This document shows positions 8,159-17,281 of a stretch of 64,000 nucleotides of DNA, piece after piece. A program made the translations under genes and the position numbers. Source of the stretch: Acerihabitans sp035013185. Its GTDB lineage: Bacteria > Pseudomonadota > Gammaproteobacteria > Enterobacterales > Enterobacteriaceae. The notes below the pieces were generated by a model that worked only from the letters and a program-made list of their open reading frames with translations, was not told the origin of the DNA and did not search any database. How positions within the stretch are numbered: the first letter of the stretch is position 1; each line of letters starts with the position of its first letter. Where the stretch lies: the NCBI RefSeq assembly GCF_035013185.1, contig NZ_JAYGJO010000001.1, forward strand, positions 1-64,000, written 5' to 3'.

Positions 8159-9520
8159 ATGGCAACGTGTTTTTTGGATCTGGGAAAAAAAAATTCACCG
8201 TTAGTGGCACTGTCGTTGGCACAATTTGTTATCGCGTTGGATTATTCCGTTATCTATGTGGCTCTGCCGGAGATCGCGCGAAGCATGCAATTGACCGGTT
8301 CACATGTGCAATGGGTGGTATCAGCCTATGGGGTGATGTTCGCCGGTTTTTTGCTGATGGGCGGCCGACTCTGCGATGCGTTTGGCGCCAGAAAAATTTT
8401 TATTCTCGCCATGACGTTGTTCAGCTTGGCATCGCTATTGGGCGGTATGAGTACCGGCGCGTCGGTCCTGGTGGCCGCGCGCGGATTGCAGGGGTTAGGC
8501 GCCGCCCTGTTACAACCTGCGATTATCGCGTTGATCTCCCATTATTATCGGCTGGAGCGGGACAGGGTAACGGCGTTAACCGTATGGAGTGCAGTGGGTG
8601 CTGCGGGATTAGTTGCCGGAGTCGTATTGGGCGGCCTTTTTATCCAGCTCAGCTGGCGGTTGGTCTTTTTAATCAATCTCCCTCTGGGGTGGTTTTGTCT
8701 GTGGTCCGCGCGTCGCAGTTTTCATGGCGTTATTCCCCTGTCACCGAGCCAGAACATACCACTACTGCCATCATTACTCGCAACGCTCAGCGTGGTGAGC
8801 ATGGTGATGGCGATGATGTCGTTGGCCGACCATGGGCTTAACCATATTGAAACCCATCGCTGGCTTGGCGTTAGCGCGATAGCCAGCCTGTGTTTTTTAC
8901 TTGGCGAAAAATACGGTAATCGACCGCTGGTGGTAAGGGAACTGCGGCGTTTGACCTCGCTGCATCGGGGCAGTATTGCCAGCATTTTGTATATGGCTAG
9001 TCTGGGCAGCGAACTGTTTTTATTGACTATGCTGCTGCAGGGGCATTATGGCTATAGCGCCATGCGGACCGCATTCATGTTTATTCCGTTGACCCTGATG
9101 ATTATTGCCGGTAATGGTGTTGCGGGTAAATTGTTCCGTTTAATCGCGCCGCTTAACGTGCTGCGTGGCGGTTTTATCGTTGGGGCTGCTGGCTTATGGT
9201 TGATGACCATATCGTTAACCGGGCAGACCGGTTGGGCAAGTTTCACTGCCGGATTATTACTCAGCGGCGTAGGCCACGGGATGGTATATACCGCGACATT
9301 CGTGGTCGGCATGACCGAGGTACCTGAAGCGTTGCAAGGTGCGGCAAGCGGCCTGATGGTGACCGCACAATACACCGCCGGCGCCATTGCCCTCGCAGTG
9401 CTGGTGTCCATACTCAGCGCCTACCAGGGGATCAGTGGCTTCTATTATGGTTTTAGCACCTTGTTGGGTCTGTCGCTGCTGGGCGCGCTGCTGGCGGAGG
9501 AGTATGACCAGACTGTGTAG
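8159..9520 (+). CDS. MFS drug-type efflux transporter (DHA2/EmrB-QacA-like)
   Basis: 453 residues, almost wholly hydrophobic helices. LAQFVIALDYSVIYVALPEI in the first helix and WVVSAYGVMFAGFLLMGGRL followed by DAFGARK (motif A between helices 2 and 3) place it in the DHA2 drug:H+ antiporter group; LVAARGLQGLGAALLQPA follows. It resembles multidrug exporters in the inner membrane; the substrate is unknown. The ATG at 8159 has AGGAAAG upstream. The divergent LysR gene is the likely regulator. It is convergent with the acetyltransferase at 9605. Confidence 0.82.
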   Translation: MATCFLDLGKKNSPLVALSLAQFVIALDYSVIYVALPEIARSMQLTGSHVQWVVSAYGVMFAGFLLMGGRLCDAFGARKIFILAMTLFSLASLLGGMSTGASVLVAARGLQGLGAALLQPAIIALISHYYRLERDRVTALTVWSAVGAAGLVAGVVLGGLFIQLSWRLVFLINLPLGWFCLWSARRSFHGVIPLSPSQNIPLLPSLLATLSVVSMVMAMMSLADHGLNHIETHRWLGVSAIASLCFLLGEKYGNRPLVVRELRRLTSLHRGSIASILYMASLGSELFLLTMLLQGHYGYSAMRTAFMFIPLTLMIIAGNGVAGKLFRLIAPLNVLRGGFIVGAAGLWLMTISLTGQTGWASFTAGLLLSGVGHGMVYTATFVVGMTEVPEALQGAASGLMVTAQYTAGAIALAVLVSILSAYQGISGFYYGFSTLLGLSLLGALLAEEYDQTV

Positions 9521-9604
9521 CCTTTTGCGCTGGATGCAGCCATTACACCGATCCGGCCGCAGTTTACCATGCCGGATGTGATCAAAAATATTCCGGCCCG
9601 ACGG

Positions 9605-10054
9605 TCAACATGTCAGCGGATTGGTTTTATGCATCAGATAATACTTTCCATTCTCCCCGCGCCCCGACGAGATGATTTTCCACCCATGGTGCAGGTAGAA
9701 TTGCTGTGCCCCTAGGTTTTCCCTCAGGCATTTTAATGCCAGGGTGGTGCGACATAAGGGATAACACGCCGCCAGAAGTGCGCTGGCGACACCCTGGCGC
9801 TGGTAGTCCGGATCGACAAACAGATTGTGCAAAAAACTGTCCGGCAGCCATAGCGACGCAAAACCGGCAATATGGCCGTGCACTTTGGCCACCAAGATTT
9901 TTTCGTCAAATGTGGCACTATCAAAATCCTCAAGTTGCCAGTGCCTTGGATCCAGCCAAGGCCATCCTTGTTTTCGTGAGGATAGGAATAGCGTGCGCAA
10001 AAATGGTCGATCCGCTTCATGATAGTCACGAATCACGATATTCGCCCCTGACAT
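9605..10054 (-). CDS. GNAT-family N-acetyltransferase
   Basis: 149 residues. The central LFVDPDYQRQGVASALLAAC is the acetyl-CoA-binding motif A of GNAT enzymes (Q/RxxGxG/A pattern), and the end AQQFYLHHGWKIISSGRGEN is motif B. The start at 10054 is preferred because AAGGA lies about 7 bases upstream; a longer version starting at 10069 is possible. Substrate unknown; likely a small-molecule or protein N-acetyltransferase in the cytosol. Confidence 0.82.
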   Translation of the reverse strand: MSGANIVIRDYHEADRPFLRTLFLSSRKQGWPWLDPRHWQLEDFDSATFDEKILVAKVHGHIAGFASLWLPDSFLHNLFVDPDYQRQGVASALLAACYPLCRTTLALKCLRENLGAQQFYLHHGWKIISSGRGENGKYYLMHKTNPLTC

Positions 10055-10069
10055 AGTATTCCTTATCAT

Positions 10070-10524
10070 TAGCTACCTGTAACGCAAAACCTGGTAGCTA
10101 ATATTATTAGCCAACATCACCATTAACTCCACGATAATTATATGAAAAATAATTTATCATGGCATTGTTAGAGTCAATAATAAAACCCAGCCAGGAGGTC
10201 AACACCCTTCCCGCGATATGGCCCCTGAACGGCAACCAGCGCATGCCTATCAGGTTTTAAGCCTCGGGTACGTAGGCCGTGTTTGTTCAACAGCATCACT
10301 GGTTTAGCTAAGCTCCACTGTTTTTTGACGCCTTGATACACCCTGAACACCAGAGGTTATAAACGCTTAATGAGTGTTAAGATAATTGATAGACCTGTTA
10401 GAGGTTGCATCCATAGCAAGCCTCTTATATTATCCAAAATCTCCCTAGAAATTAAAGTCAGCTTTTTAATTATCCGCTATGGGTAATCAATGATGAGTGA
10501 TAGTTAATATGGTAGGCATCTTTT
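10070..10524. other. Intergenic region with a possible gene fragment and an imperfect hairpin
   Basis: 455 bases. On the minus strand an open frame at 10174-10356 without an ATG encodes a protein-like stretch (LLNKHGLRTRGLKPDRHALV and VQGPYRGKGVDLLAG); I do not recognise it and suspect a gene remnant. Around 10399-10429 the arms TAGAGGTTGC and GCAAGCCTCTTA form an imperfect hairpin. The last ~80 bases are AT-rich and probably hold the luxR promoter. Confidence 0.35.
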
Positions 10525-11256
10525 ATGGACAAACCTTTAGACGATAACCAGGAATTTTTTATCCAATTGATAAAAAGAGAAATCAAGTTTTACCTAATAA
10601 GACTATTAAAAACCAGCAACGCGTTCTGTTTTTCTTACTTTATGATGAATAAATCGGATAGTTTTCCTATTTCGATTATATCCGACTATCCCACCAGTTG
10701 GTTGAACCAATACCGCAGCTACGGTTATCAAAAAATTGATCCCGTGGTGCTTATTGCCAGCCGCAAAGTTTCGCCTTTTTTGTGGCCTGATAACCCATCG
10801 ATTATTCGGCATCATAGTTTTTTTCGGTTGTCAAAACAATATTGTCTGGACAGCGGTTATACATTTATACTTCATGACGGGGATAACAATTTAGCAACAT
10901 TCAGCATCAGTTGCCGGAATGGGAGTGCAGATTTTTATCGTTTGGTAGAACAAAATAGTGAAAAACTCCAAATGCTACTGATTAACACCCATGAAAAAGT
11001 CATGGTTTTTCGTAACGCACACTTACCGCTATTACCGCTGAATGGCGAAAAGCCGGTGGTCCAGCAGCTTTCCCCGCGCGAAAAAGAGGTGTTATTTTGG
11101 GCTAGCGTCGGTAAAACCTATGGTGAGGTGGCCACTATTCTGGCAATACGCGAAGGTACGGTAAAATTTCATATCAGAAATATCATCGAAAAACTCGGTG
11201 TCACCAATGCAAAACATGCCATTACCCGTGCAATGGAACTGAAATTATTTAGTTAA
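10525..11256 (+). CDS. LuxR-type quorum-sensing regulator, no luxI partner in window
   Basis: 243 residues, normal for LuxR proteins. An N-terminal autoinducer-binding domain carries all six conserved positions: W59, Y63, D72, P73, W87 and G111 (in SWLNQYRSYGYQKIDPVV and SPFLWPD). The C-terminal LuxR HTH at about 180-240 reads LSPREKEVLFWASVGKTYGE then GTVKFHIRNIIEKLGV. Such proteins bind acyl-homoserine lactones and switch DNA binding. No synthase gene lies within the window on either side, so it is a LuxR solo here, or its luxI is elsewhere. The gene is more AT-rich than its neighbours. Its ribosome site is weak. Confidence 0.85.
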   Translation: MDKPLDDNQEFFIQLIKREIKFYLIRLLKTSNAFCFSYFMMNKSDSFPISIISDYPTSWLNQYRSYGYQKIDPVVLIASRKVSPFLWPDNPSIIRHHSFFRLSKQYCLDSGYTFILHDGDNNLATFSISCRNGSADFYRLVEQNSEKLQMLLINTHEKVMVFRNAHLPLLPLNGEKPVVQQLSPREKEVLFWASVGKTYGEVATILAIREGTVKFHIRNIIEKLGVTNAKHAITRAMELKLFS

Positions 11257-11454
11257 TACCCCGTTTATAATTACCGCCAAGCCAATATCAAATATAGGGT
11301 TATTCTGTTGCTGGTCGTGTTTTAGTCAATCTTTGTTGGACGATTATTCAGGATATTCTCTGTGGTTTAATCAGGGTTTAGTATGATGTGGGTCTGCGTG
11401 TAAAATTTAGTGCTATTCTACTCTATAGATTAAACGATATTGAGTAAGGCAGTT

Positions 11455-11769
11455 ATGTATAAATTTATTTTGTGCTGTTTATTATTGCCTCTATCATGGC
11501 CCGTATTTTCTGCTCAGCCTAATTATAATGAAATTATAGAAGAGATAATAAATAACAAAGTTGTTAAATGCAGCGGTGAACCGGCATGGAAAATAACGTT
11601 GTTGTTTAATAATGACCATTGGATGGCGGGTCGACTTGACGCCTTGGCTCAGGCAGGTTTTACCCGACCGGGTGGTGAGGCTTCACGCTGGCTGCTCACA
11701 CCTACTGGCATGCCCGGCGCGCAGGTAACATTCGACGACTGCGTTGGCCGAATGCTCATTCATCCCTGA
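11455..11769 (+). CDS. Small exported protein of unknown function
   Basis: 104 residues with a clear Sec signal peptide (MYKFILCCLLLPLSWPVFSA, cleavage likely after FSA). The mature part contains two cysteines (KCSGEP and FDDCVG) that could form one disulfide in the periplasm. The ATG at 11455 has AAGG upstream and starts exactly at the signal; a TTG at 11440 is in frame. I do not recognise the family. Confidence 0.6.
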   Translation: MYKFILCCLLLPLSWPVFSAQPNYNEIIEEIINNKVVKCSGEPAWKITLLFNNDHWMAGRLDALAQAGFTRPGGEASRWLLTPTGMPGAQVTFDDCVGRMLIHP

Positions 11770-11818
11770 CACACCGGTTATTGACCTTTTGCGCGGCTGA
11801 CCGGATAATCGTTTTACA

Positions 11819-11903
11819 TGACTCGGGGTGTCCGCCGCAGCGCGTAGGACTGAGATTTTACCCGTATTACCTGATCTGGATAATGCCAGCGTAGGGAAGT
11901 CGC
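11819..11903 (+). ncRNA. TPP riboswitch (THI element) of thiM
   Basis: The leader contains the conserved pieces in order: ACTCGGGGTGTC, CTGAGATTTTACCCG, ACCTGATCTGGATAATGCCA and GCGTAGGGAAGTCGC. This is the thiamin-pyrophosphate aptamer, placed 48 bases before the thiM start as in E. coli. With TPP bound it is expected to hide the thiM ribosome site and lower thiMD expression. The long reading frame starting at GTG 11828 that overlaps it is not the real thiM start. Confidence 0.93.
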
Positions 11904-11950
11904 GGTCTCTCTCTACCGGGTCCGTGTTCCCACCGTTGGCTGGGAGCAAT

Positions 11951-12745
11951 ATGACCATTCTACCGATTGAATTACCTGGCTTAACTGCGCTCACCTCTCT
12001 CGAAGCGCTGCGTCAGCGCGCGCCATTGGTTCATTGCTTGACCAATGATGTGGTCCAGGAATTTACCGCCAATACCCTTCTGGCCCTCGGCGCCGCACCG
12101 GCGATGGTGATTGAACCACGCGAGGCTGCGCAGTTCAGCACTATGGCGGATGCTGTGCTAATCAATATAGGTACGCTGAGCCACAGGCGCGCCGAGGCGA
12201 TGATGGCTGCCATACTCGGCGCCAATCAGGCTGGCGTTCCTTGGGTACTGGACCCAGTGGCGGTGGGGGCGTTGGATTATCGCACAGCGTTCGCTGTGTC
12301 TATTTTATCGTTGAAACCCGCCGCCATTCGCGCGAATGCGTCCGAAATTCTGGCTCTGGCCGGTGAGCCTAGCCTGGGCCGTGGCGTGGATAGTGCCGAT
12401 GATTCGTTTCGCGCGTTGCCGGCCGCTGAACGGCTGGCCAGAGAGTATGGCACGCTGGTGGCCATCACCGGCCGGGTGGATTTTATCACCGACGGTGCGC
12501 GGGTATGGTCCGTGGACGATGGCGATCCGTTGATGACCCGGGTTACCGGCACCGGCTGCGCATTATCGGCGGTGGTAGCGGCTTTTTGCGCCCTGCCGGG
12601 AGATCGGCTGCAGCATGTGGCGGCAGCCTGTCGGGTTATGGCCCGCGCCGGTCGCTTAACCGCCTCGGCGTCGTCGGGGCCCGGTAGCTTTGCGGTGGGC
12701 TTTCTTGACCACTTATACGCCATGAGCCGCGAGGATTTACAATGA
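11951..12745 (+). CDS. thiM: Hydroxyethylthiazole kinase
   Basis: 264 residues (E. coli 262). It phosphorylates 4-methyl-5-(2-hydroxyethyl)thiazole in the thiamin salvage pathway. Visible features are APLVHCLTNDVVQEFTANTL near the N-terminus, WVLDPVAVGAL, and the ATP/active-site segment RVTGTGCALSAVVAAFCALP with the catalytic-loop Cys. The ATG at 11951 follows GGGAGCA and the TPP riboswitch. The TGA overlaps the ATG of thiD by 4 bases (ATGA), so translation is likely coupled. Confidence 0.95.
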   Translation: MTILPIELPGLTALTSLEALRQRAPLVHCLTNDVVQEFTANTLLALGAAPAMVIEPREAAQFSTMADAVLINIGTLSHRRAEAMMAAILGANQAGVPWVLDPVAVGALDYRTAFAVSILSLKPAAIRANASEILALAGEPSLGRGVDSADDSFRALPAAERLAREYGTLVAITGRVDFITDGARVWSVDDGDPLMTRVTGTGCALSAVVAAFCALPGDRLQHVAAACRVMARAGRLTASASSGPGSFAVGFLDHLYAMSREDLQ

Positions 12746-13545
12746 AACGCCAGATCAACCTACTCAGTATTGCCGGTACTGATCCCAGTGGCGGGGCGGG
12801 CATTCAGGCGGATATAAAGACCTTCTCGGCCCTAGGCGGTTATGCTACGTCGGTTATCACCGCCCTGGTGGCGCAAAATACCTGCGGCGTCCAGGCCATT
12901 TACCCCATCCCCCCGGCGTTTGTGAGCGAGCAGATGGATTCTGTACTGAGCGACGTGCGTATTGACAGCGCTAAGATTGGCATGCTGGGTCAGGCGGATA
13001 TTGTGCGGGTCGTTGCGGAAAAACTGCGGCAGTACCCCATTCCATACGTGGTACTGGATACCGTCATGGTGGCGAAAAGCGGGGACTTTTTATTGGCACC
13101 GGACGCTATTGGCGCGGTGCGTGAACTGCTATTGCCGCTCGCGTCCATTATTACCCCCAATCTGCATGAAGCGGCAGCACTGTTGGGTTGCCGTCTGGCC
13201 ACCGACGAGCGGGAAATGTGCGAGCAAGGGCGGGCGTTACTTGCGTTGGGTTGCCGGGCGGTGGTGATGAAAGGGGGCCACTTGGATGGGGAACATAGCC
13301 CAGATTGGTTGATCACCGCCACAGACGCGGTCCGGGTCGATGCTATCCGGGTCAATACTCACCACACCCATGGCACGGGATGTACGTTATCCGCCGCGCT
13401 GGCGGCGCTGCGCCCGCAGCACGACGACTGGGCGCAAACGCTACAGGCGGCTAAAAACTGGTTGCAACAGGCGTTACTGCATGCTGATGAGCTACAGGTT
13501 GGTCAGGGCATCGGGCCGGTCCATCATTTCCACCAGTGGTGGTGA
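12742..13545 (+). CDS. thiD: Hydroxymethylpyrimidine kinase / phosphomethylpyrimidine kinase
   Basis: 267 residues (E. coli 266). It carries out the two successive phosphorylations of HMP in thiamin synthesis. The ribokinase-fold signature is complete: IAGTDPSGGAGIQADIKTFS at the start, LDTVMVAKSGD in the middle and NTHHTHGTGCTLSAALAA with the catalytic region near the end. It overlaps thiM by 4 bases and shares its TPP control. Its last 54 bases overlap the convergent gene at 13492. Confidence 0.95.
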   Translation: MKRQINLLSIAGTDPSGGAGIQADIKTFSALGGYATSVITALVAQNTCGVQAIYPIPPAFVSEQMDSVLSDVRIDSAKIGMLGQADIVRVVAEKLRQYPIPYVVLDTVMVAKSGDFLLAPDAIGAVRELLLPLASIITPNLHEAAALLGCRLATDEREMCEQGRALLALGCRAVVMKGGHLDGEHSPDWLITATDAVRVDAIRVNTHHTHGTGCTLSAALAALRPQHDDWAQTLQAAKNWLQQALLHADELQVGQGIGPVHHFHQWW

Positions 13546-14406
13546 CATGCCCAATAATACGCCTTTGGCGAAGCTCAGCAGCGCGAGCGCGTTTTGCAAA
13601 TGCTGCGCATCGAAGGCGTTAAGTAAATAGCTGGTTTCGGCCCGCTGTGGCCGAATACGTAGCGAAGGCTGCAGCGGGGCGCCGCGTTTTTCCGGCAATG
13701 CGGTATAAATATAACCCGGTTGTATCTGGTTTTCCTCGTCGCGCCATGATAACTGCAGGGCGGGAAACGGGCTGAGGCAGCGACTGATAAAAACATTGCT
13801 GGCCCAGAAGCCTTCGTATTCACCGTCCTTGTGCAACCTTTTATCGCTAAACGGCGGGGCGTCAAGCCAACGAGCCAGTGCAGTGGGGGTGATGGCTTGC
13901 TGAATTTGGTTCCATAGCGGCGTATCGTTTTCCAGTTGCCAGCAGGCCATGCCGATATAATCGTTCAGCCCCTGCCAATCGAGTTCCAACTGTCGCATCA
14001 TCGGTTTATCGGTCATATTGCGATATTGAATCAGCGGGCTGACCAGCTCACCCAGTGTATTGTAGGTGATAAGCGTCATGGTGCGGGGCTTGCGGTGAAA
14101 CGAGAGCCACAGGATAAGCTTTGGGATGCGAAAAGCAATCGACTGTACGCTAAGGCGATATTGGTTCTCTTTGGTGAGCACAAACCCATTAGAGGTTCCG
14201 CGTTTTTCGTGATAGTTATGAATGACCACCACGCTGTCGGAGCCCATCCAACCGGTAATGTAATGTTCTTTGTCACTGTCGGTGACTTTCATATCCCCGA
14301 CCATGGTGCAGAGTTTCTTTTCATCCAGTGTCGACAACGGATGTGTTTCTCCGGCGCTGTAGTAAAGCGTCTGCGGGCTGGGCTGGGGGGGTAAAAAAGC
14401 GTGCAT
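13492..14406 (-). CDS. Conserved-looking protein of unknown function
   Basis: 304 residues, no signal peptide and no clear membrane segment. It is rich in aromatic residues (HYITGWMGSDSVVVIHNYHE, LNDYIGMACWQLEND). I recognise no domain. The ATG at 14406 has AGGA 7 bases upstream. It is convergent with thiD and shares 54 bases with the thiD end, which is unusual. The next gene upstream (fbaB) is divergent. Length and composition argue for a real gene. Confidence 0.65.
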   Translation of the reverse strand: MHAFLPPQPSPQTLYYSAGETHPLSTLDEKKLCTMVGDMKVTDSDKEHYITGWMGSDSVVVIHNYHEKRGTSNGFVLTKENQYRLSVQSIAFRIPKLILWLSFHRKPRTMTLITYNTLGELVSPLIQYRNMTDKPMMRQLELDWQGLNDYIGMACWQLENDTPLWNQIQQAITPTALARWLDAPPFSDKRLHKDGEYEGFWASNVFISRCLSPFPALQLSWRDEENQIQPGYIYTALPEKRGAPLQPSLRIRPQRAETSYLLNAFDAQHLQNALALLSFAKGVLLGMSPPLVEMMDRPDALTNL

Positions 14407-14740
14407 TATGACGTCCTGAACCGGCAACATGACCTATAGCTTACCCTAAGTTGTTATACAAGTTCTTGTTTGACCCTTTGCTTACTGCCAATTCTGTGCG
14501 GGAGATCAAATCCTCAACGGTAAAAAAATACTGGCCTAGCCGTGGCGGAGTGTGGCATTAGGAACTACGATTGGACTGCTCACTCAGGAAAATGCCCCGC
14601 GTCGTGACATTTCCTTTTTCACCGGTCGACAGTTTTATGCCGCACCTAAGGTTATATCTCGCCATTATTCGTAAGCGCCACAGCGTCACTGGCCAGAAGT
14701 GCGAGGTATTGCCTAGTATCCATTCATGGAGGCTATAATT

Positions 14741-15793
14741 ATGACCACTATTTCATCACTGTTGGGTAAAGACGCCGCAACGTTGTTGGAACACCACTGC
14801 ACCACCATTCCCGCAGAACATTTGTGCTTGCCTGGTAGCGATTATGTCGATCGAGTTATGATCGATAGCGCGCGTTCACCGGTGGTGTTGCGTAACATGC
14901 AAACATTGTTTAATACCGGACGCCTTGCGGGTACCGGATATCTTTCCATTTTACCCGTAGATCAAGGCGTCGAGCATTCAGCCGGGGCGTCCTTTGCCGC
15001 CAATCCCCAGTATTTTGATCCAAAAAATATTGTTGAACTGGCGATAGAGGCTGGCTGTAATTGCGTCGCATCCACTTATGGCGTCCTGGCAGCGGTATCT
15101 CGGCGTTATGCCCATCGCATTCCCTTTTTGGTCAAAATTAACCATAACGAGACACTGAGTTACCCCACCCAGCATGATCAAACCCTTTATGCCACCGTCG
15201 ATCAGGCTTTTGATCTTGGTGCGGTAGCGATAGGCGCGACTATCTATTTTGGCTCAGAGCAATCGCGCCGGCAAATCGAAGAGGTCTCTGCCGCGTTCGA
15301 TCGCGCCCATGAGTTAGGATTGGTCACGGTACTATGGGCCTATTTGCGTAATTCCGCCTTTAAAAAGGATGGGGTGGATTATCATGCCAGCGCCGATTTA
15401 ACCGGACAGGCGAATCAACTGGCCGTCACCATTGGTGCCGATATCGTAAAACAAAAACTGGCCGAGAATAACGGCGGTTATAAAGCGATTAATTTTGGCT
15501 ATACCGATGAACGTGTGTATACCGACCTGACGTCGGAAAACCCCATCGATCTTGTCCGTTATCAATTGGCCAACTGTTATATGGGCCGCGCTGGGCTTAT
15601 CAATTCCGGTGGTGCATCTTTAGGGGCGACAGATCTGGCAGAATCCGTTCGTACCGCCGTGATTAATAAGCGTGCCGGCGGTATGGGCGTGATCATGGGG
15701 CGTAAAGCGTTTAAACGCCCGATGAAAGAGGGCGTGGCTCTGATTAACGCGGTACAGGATGTCTATTTGGATAAGTCCATTACCGTCGCTTGA
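14741..15793 (+). CDS. fbaB: Class I fructose-bisphosphate aldolase, FbaB/DhnA type
   Basis: 350 residues, the same length as E. coli FbaB. It cleaves fructose-1,6-bisphosphate to DHAP and glyceraldehyde-3-phosphate, mainly under gluconeogenic conditions in E. coli. Visible motifs are TGYLSILPVDQGVEHSAG, FLVKINHNETLSYPT, and ADIVKQKLAENNGG, where the Schiff-base lysine is expected, followed by the phosphate-binding NSGGAS. The start at 14741 has GGAGG 7 bases upstream (14729-14733). The gene looks monocistronic. Confidence 0.95.
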   Translation: MTTISSLLGKDAATLLEHHCTTIPAEHLCLPGSDYVDRVMIDSARSPVVLRNMQTLFNTGRLAGTGYLSILPVDQGVEHSAGASFAANPQYFDPKNIVELAIEAGCNCVASTYGVLAAVSRRYAHRIPFLVKINHNETLSYPTQHDQTLYATVDQAFDLGAVAIGATIYFGSEQSRRQIEEVSAAFDRAHELGLVTVLWAYLRNSAFKKDGVDYHASADLTGQANQLAVTIGADIVKQKLAENNGGYKAINFGYTDERVYTDLTSENPIDLVRYQLANCYMGRAGLINSGGASLGATDLAESVRTAVINKRAGGMGVIMGRKAFKRPMKEGVALINAVQDVYLDKSITVA

Positions 15794-15909
15794 TCAGCAC
15801 AATACCCCGCTGTTGCCCTGCCACACAGCGTGTAGGCCGGAACGTCCGACGACGTTCAGCGGGGGACGCCTTAACCTAGTGCTTGCCGTGCCCATGCCAG
15901 CGGAGGCAT

Positions 15910-16821
15910 TCACTTTAGCAGTGGACACATCGGCGGTAAACGACAGGTAAGCGCCGCCGGTAACACCTGGATATGAAACTTTTTGCCTGTTAGAGGTTCC
16001 CCGTCAAGGTTGAAGGTCACCTCATGGGGTGACACTATGTCAAGCCAAGGTAGAGAGGCGGTGACAATATGGGCGTTTTGTTCATCCCGGGTCAGGCTAT
16101 TGAGTAAAATCGGTAGCAACTCTTGTGAGGCGTAAATCCGCAGTTGCAATAAACCGTCGTTAATGAAGGCATCTGGACATAACTCCTGTCCGCCACCGGC
16201 CTGTCGGCCATTACCTATGCCAATGACCAGAGCCTCATCCGCCCAGTGAAAATCCGGCCCACGAATGTCGCAGCTATCCGCTTTAAGCGTATCCATACGC
16301 AGTAAGCCATGAATAAAATAAGAGACCCCACCCAAGGCTGATTTGAGTTTGTCGGGGGTTTCGGTGGTAATTCGGGTGCCAAATCCCCCCGTGGCCATAT
16401 TAATAAAAAAGCGGTCGTGATTAACTTGGGCAATATCAATGTCGACCGGTTTGCCCATGATTGCCAGCAGTAGCGCCTTGTCCAACTCTGACGGAATGGC
16501 CGCGCTAAGCGCAAAATCGTTGGCAGTGCCCAGCGGCAGTATCCCCAGGCATGGGCGTTGCGCCGCCGGCAGTTGCGTCAACACGCCAGCAATCTCGTTG
16601 ATGGTGCCATCGCCGCCGCCAGCAATCACCGTATCAACCTGTAGTTCCACCGCCTCCAGGACGTAGCGTCGTGCATCGCCATGTTCCCAGGTGACCCGCA
16701 CCTCGATTGGATAACCGGCTTCCCGCTGTTGATGTACCGCAAGCCTAACCGACTCATTGCCCGCATTTTTGCCATTGATAATCAGCAACGACGCTGGCAG
16801 TCCCGACCTGGTTGATTTCAT
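15910..16821 (-). CDS. yegS: Lipid kinase YegS
   Basis: 303 residues from the ATG at 16821; E. coli YegS is 299. The diacylglycerol-kinase-catalytic domain carries VIAGGGDGTINE (nucleotide-binding GGGDGT) and LGILPLGTANDFA, followed by FINMATGGFGTRITTETPDK and VIGIGNGRQAGGGQELCPDA. YegS phosphorylates phosphatidylglycerol in vitro and lies in the cytoplasm. The frame is open for 67 more codons upstream, but those do not match the family and AAGGG precedes 16821. Confidence 0.92.
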   Translation of the reverse strand: MKSTRSGLPASLLIINGKNAGNESVRLAVHQQREAGYPIEVRVTWEHGDARRYVLEAVELQVDTVIAGGGDGTINEIAGVLTQLPAAQRPCLGILPLGTANDFALSAAIPSELDKALLLAIMGKPVDIDIAQVNHDRFFINMATGGFGTRITTETPDKLKSALGGVSYFIHGLLRMDTLKADSCDIRGPDFHWADEALVIGIGNGRQAGGGQELCPDAFINDGLLQLRIYASQELLPILLNSLTRDEQNAHIVTASLPWLDIVSPHEVTFNLDGEPLTGKKFHIQVLPAALTCRLPPMCPLLK

Positions 16822-17101
16822 TAATAGCAACCCTTGCAGTAATAAGCAGGTTTGATCTCTCCCCGCCCACCGATTAATAGCCATAAACTCTAGTCGAGAA
16901 ATGGCCAAGATACCAGATCGTATCGTGTATAAGCCGCGGCCAGCCAAATAATGCACAATAAAAAGCCAGCTCAAGGGAGGATGAGCTGGCGAAAGAGGTG
17001 GTACATGGTCAAGCTGGGTCATTGTTTTGCATTTTGATTCAGCACCAACATGATACGCTTTGGGCTGGCGAAGGAGTGTGACCCGATTCTAATTTCCAGC
17101 T

Positions 17102-17262
17102 TATACCCGGCATACTTCGCGCCGCAGGTGCGTTGGCTGTTCTCGTTCACCCCAGTCACTTACCGATGTAAGCTCCTGGGGTTCACTGCGTTGCCGCCTT
17201 CCTGCAACACGAATTATTTAGGGTATACCCGGCATACTTCGCGCCGCAGGTGCGTTGGCTGT
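17102..17262. repeat. ERIC (IRU) element plus a partial second copy
   Basis: The first copy (about 17102-17223) contains the ERIC core CACCCCAGTCACTTACCGAT and GTAAGCTCCTGGGGTTCAC, an extended imperfect dyad. A partial copy follows: a 39-base block is repeated exactly at 17102-17140 and 17224-17262, a 122-base period. ERIC elements are non-autonomous intergenic repeats of Enterobacterales. They lie here between yegS and the 3' end of yegQ. Confidence 0.85.
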
Positions 17263-17281
17263 CCTCGGCTCTTGCCAGCTT

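Noticed and set aside
11828..11950. N-terminal extension of thiM from a GTG
   Set aside because: It would translate through the TPP riboswitch. The ATG at 11951 gives the normal length and has a ribosome site.
16822..17022. 67-codon upstream extension of yegS
   Set aside because: The residues do not fit the YegS family; AAGGG and the family start fit 16821.
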